This document shows positions 61,023-64,000 of a DNA stretch of 64,000 bases, piece after piece. The DNA comes from Chloroflexota bacterium. GTDB lineage: Bacteria; Chloroflexota; Anaerolineae; Aggregatilineales; Aggregatilineaceae. Position numbers and translations under genes: made by a program. The stretch is from NCBI GenBank assembly GCA_012729765.1, contig JAAYCM010000025.1, positions 1 through 64,000 on the forward strand, read 5' to 3'. Within the stretch, counting starts at the first letter, position 1; each line of letters starts with the position of its first letter. Below the pieces are notes generated by a model. That model ran no database searches, was not told the DNA's origin, and saw only the letters and a program-made list of their open reading frames with translations.

Positions 61023-61093
61023 GGCGACGTCGCCAAGTGGTAAGGCGAGGGTCTGCAAAACCCTTATCGTGGGTTCGATTCCCACCGTCGCCT
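61023..61093 (+). tRNA. tRNA-Cys (GCA)
   Basis: Cloverleaf with acceptor GGCGACG/CGTCGCC, anticodon GCA in the loop CTGCAAA, T-arm GTGGG-TTCGATT-CCCAC and U73, which is the cysteine identity base. CCA is not encoded. A strong terminator follows. Confidence 0.94.
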
Positions 61094-61107
61094 CAGCCCA
61101 AAACACA

Positions 61108-61136
61108 AACGGCAGCTATTCGCGCTGCCGTTTTTT
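61108..61136 (+). terminator. Terminator of tRNA-Cys
   Basis: AACGGCAGC (61108-61116) pairs with GCTGCCGTT, continuing into six T. Confidence 0.88.
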
Positions 61137-61160
61137 GATGTGTACGGAAGGGTTGCCCGG

Positions 61161-61472
61161 CTACTCGTCCGACTGCGTGCGCGATCCGCGCAGCACCGTG
61201 TGCGCCAGCGCGCGGAGTTCCGGCGGGATGCCCGCCTCGTTGGTGGTCACGGTATGCACCTGCCCGCTGTCGTCTTCGACTGTCACCTCGTAGTTGAACT
61301 GGTCAGCGCCCCGTGTAAGCGTCGTAAGATCGGATGGCAGCGCGAAGAAATTCGCTTCGGTCAGCAGCGTGCGCAGCTCCTCGGCCACACTCTCCGGCAG
61401 CCGCCCGGTATCGACTTCGCCTTCCATCCGGATACCGCTAAAGCCGCCACTCCTCACCACATGGATACGCAT
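61161..61472 (-). CDS. Emfourin (protealysin inhibitor)
   Basis: A 103-aa protein starting MRIHVVRSGGFSGIRMEGEV. The N-terminal RSGGFSGI, then VDTGRLPESVAEELRTLL and FFALPSDLTT, and a beta sheet FNYEVTVEDDSGQVHTV match the emfourin family. Emfourins are proteinaceous inhibitors that bind protealysin-like M4 proteases in an operon partner relationship. Here the gene lies 17 bp downstream of the M4 protease gene on the same strand, which supports the assignment. It has no signal peptide, so inhibition would be cytoplasmic. Confidence 0.85.
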   Translation of the reverse strand: MRIHVVRSGGFSGIRMEGEVDTGRLPESVAEELRTLLTEANFFALPSDLTTLTRGADQFNYEVTVEDDSGQVHTVTTNEAGIPPELRALAHTVLRGSRTQSDE

Positions 61473-61489
61473 GGCTTACTTCCTTTCTA

Positions 61490-62677
61490 CTAGGACGAAC
61501 GTCGCCGCCCCAGCCGCAGCACCGGATCGAGCACGCTGGCTGCGACCGGCAAACAGCCTTTGCCCGGCACCGGCTGTGGAATCGGCACTGGCCCCGGCTC
61601 CGGCTGTGGGACTTCACCGACGGTGATGCCTACTTCGGCCCAGCCGGTGCGGACCGCCTGCTGTTCCAGGCTGCCGCTGCCATACAGCTCACCGGCCAGC
61701 TCGTAGGTGGCCGTAGCCGCATCCTGGAAGTTCGACTGCGGCTGAAGCCGGTCGCGCAGGGCGTAGTACCAGATCTGCCCGGCGCGCTCCCACGCGAAGC
61801 CGCCCAGCTCGCGGGCAGTGATGTAGAACGCCCGGTTGGGGATGCCGGAGTTGATATGCACGCCGCCGTTATCGTCGAACGTATTGACATAATCGTTCAT
61901 GTGCCCCGGCTGCGGATCGCGGCCCAGGATCGGATCGTTGTAGGCGGTGCCCGGCTCGGCCATCGAGCGAATCGCCTTTCCGTTCACATTGGATGTCAGC
62001 AGCTCCGCGCCGATCAGCCAGTCGGATTCGGCGGCGGTCTGGTTTAGGGCGCGCTGCCGGGTCAGGATGCCGAACACGTCGCTGAACGACTCGTTGAGCG
62101 CCCCCGGCTGATTCCAATACACCAGCCGCGCCTCATACTGCGTGACGCCGTGCGTCAACTCGTGCCCGATCACGTCCAGCGACAGTGTGAAGCGGTTGAA
62201 GAGGCGCTCGGCGGGTGGCAGGTCTTCATCGCCGTCGCCATAGACCATCTGCTGCCCGTTCCAGAAGGCGTTGTCATAACTGGACTGGTAATGCACCGTC
62301 GAGTCGAGCTGCAGCCCGCGCCCATCGATCGAATCGCGCCCGAAAATCTCGGAGAACAGGTCGTAGGTGTGGCCGGAGCCATCATAGGCCTCGTCCACCG
62401 CAGGATCGCCGGTCGGGGGATCGCCTTCGCTGCGCACCAGCCGCCCTGGCAGGATGAACCCATGCTCGGCATCGTAGATCATGCGCCGCTTGCCAACCAC
62501 ACGCGGCGCCAGCGCCAGCGGCGCGATCTCGGCCAGCACCTGACGCTGCCCCCGAAACTGTGCGGAGTTGGTCAGAGTGCGCATCGCCCATACCTGTTGG
62601 GCCGGAGTTCCGTTAGCCTGAATCGACCGCAGCACATACGGCGGCACGATACATTCGATAGGATGTCTGGTGTGCAT
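61490..62677 (-). CDS. Protealysin-like M4 metalloprotease
   Basis: A 395-aa thermolysin-fold protease. The N-terminal 50 residues form a short protealysin-type propeptide with the IVPPYVLRSI motif in place of a signal peptide. The zinc site is IGHELTHGVTQYEA near residue 170 with the third ligand in ALNESFSDVFG near 193. The active-site loop is GGVHINSGIPNRAFY near 273. The C-terminal 45 residues are a proline-rich low-complexity tail (VPQPEPGPVPIPQPVPG). With the emfourin gene behind it, the pair forms a typical protease-inhibitor operon. Confidence 0.92.
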   Translation of the reverse strand: MHTRHPIECIVPPYVLRSIQANGTPAQQVWAMRTLTNSAQFRGQRQVLAEIAPLALAPRVVGKRRMIYDAEHGFILPGRLVRSEGDPPTGDPAVDEAYDGSGHTYDLFSEIFGRDSIDGRGLQLDSTVHYQSSYDNAFWNGQQMVYGDGDEDLPPAERLFNRFTLSLDVIGHELTHGVTQYEARLVYWNQPGALNESFSDVFGILTRQRALNQTAAESDWLIGAELLTSNVNGKAIRSMAEPGTAYNDPILGRDPQPGHMNDYVNTFDDNGGVHINSGIPNRAFYITARELGGFAWERAGQIWYYALRDRLQPQSNFQDAATATYELAGELYGSGSLEQQAVRTGWAEVGITVGEVPQPEPGPVPIPQPVPGKGCLPVAASVLDPVLRLGRRRSS

Positions 62678-62701
62678 TCCCGTTCCCTTCTCTCAAAACC
62701 C

Positions 62702-62718
62702 GGAGATGCAGCATCTCC
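62702..62718. promoter_or_regulatory. Perfect palindrome upstream of the M4 protease gene
   Basis: GGAGATGC-A-GCATCTCC, a perfect 8-bp dyad with a single central base, lies 24 bp before the protease start codon. It could be a repressor site or an mRNA hairpin shielding translation. Confidence 0.5.
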
Positions 62719-62823
62719 CACTGACGATGTGTAAGACTGGCTAGTTCTTCGAAAGATAGGCTTATATATAGTGTACAACGAAAAACAGAGGGCGCGTGAA
62801 AGGGGATCGGGGCGCAGCGTGAC

Positions 62824-62846
62824 AGGGCGGACGTGATGCCCGCCCT
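62824..62846. terminator. Hairpin after the acetyl-CoA synthetase gene
   Basis: AGGGCGG (62824-62830) pairs with CCGCCCT (62840-62846), with a short T-rich sequence on one side; it lies 25 bp past the stop of the acetyl-CoA synthetase gene. Confidence 0.5.
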
Positions 62847-62870
62847 TGTGTCTGCCTCAGGGTGGTGGAC

Positions 62871-64000
<1,130 letters not shown>

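Overview
The window is GC-rich bacterial DNA, apparently a chromosomal stretch of a Chloroflexota-like (Anaerolineae-type) organism. This placement is inferred from family content: GT39-like membrane proteins, a BTAD/SARP-type activator, a protealysin-emfourin pair, a DUF6125-like protein, a CsoR-CopZ-CopA copper cassette and an adenosine-specific kinase. No rRNA is present to confirm it. Genes lie on both strands in short operons. Promoters are easy to read: most tRNA and many mRNA promoters have near-consensus -35/-10 boxes 17 bp apart.

Layout. 1-8.1 kb: S41 protease (cut by the window edge), a 6S-like RNA, an MBL-fold hydrolase, initiator tRNA, a DUF6125/pncC/small-protein operon, a thioesterase, a GT39-like membrane protein, and metG with what looks like a transcription attenuator and a Met-codon leader peptide. 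8.2-10.5 kb: an AT-richer island with DUF3800, an AbrB-like protein, a DUF4268/PD-(D/E)XK protein and a candidate small RNA. 10.6-21.6 kb: GT39, MFS, dnaN, a lipoprotein, a BTAD activator, a YgjP-like protease, a J-domain membrane protein and small membrane proteins. 21.7-24.2 kb: an orphan Imm5-like gene, a degraded formylglycine-generating-enzyme-like fragment, two tRNA-Ser genes and a PH-domain pair. 24.4-33.5 kb: a class A PBP, a MerR-ClpP-DUF4177 operon with a textbook 19-bp-spacer promoter, M32 and M20 peptidases, an adenosine-specific kinase and a cyclophilin. 33.6-45.4 kb: an NMT1/SsuA-type ABC transporter, a response regulator and histidine kinase placed tail to tail, a hotdog thioesterase, tRNA-Arg, an AlkZ-like protein, and a carbamoyltransferase/SxtJ-like/DUF5989 cluster. 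45.6-57.6 kb: an M28 homologue that has lost key residues, an alpha/beta hydrolase, a VIT-VWA secreted protein, YetF/DUF421, proline dehydrogenase, diaminopropionate ammonia-lyase, RmlC, an aldo/keto reductase and a dihydroorotate-dehydrogenase-like protein. 57.8-64 kb: the copper cassette, tRNA-Cys, a protealysin-like M4 protease with its emfourin inhibitor, and the 3' part of an acetyl-CoA synthetase gene.

Two dispersed repeat families run through the window. The main one is a MITE-like element of about 175 bp with terminal inverted repeats and CTAG-type flanks. It has five recognisable copies and one solo end. In four cases the flanking CTAG/CTAA supplies the stop codon of the neighbouring gene.

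The most interesting leads are the metG leader (leaderless Met-codon peptide plus attenuator), the MITE family and its stop-codon association, the MerR-controlled ClpP operon, and the island at 8.2-10.5 kb with its three-hairpin RNA. All identifications rest on reading motifs by eye; no database search was run.
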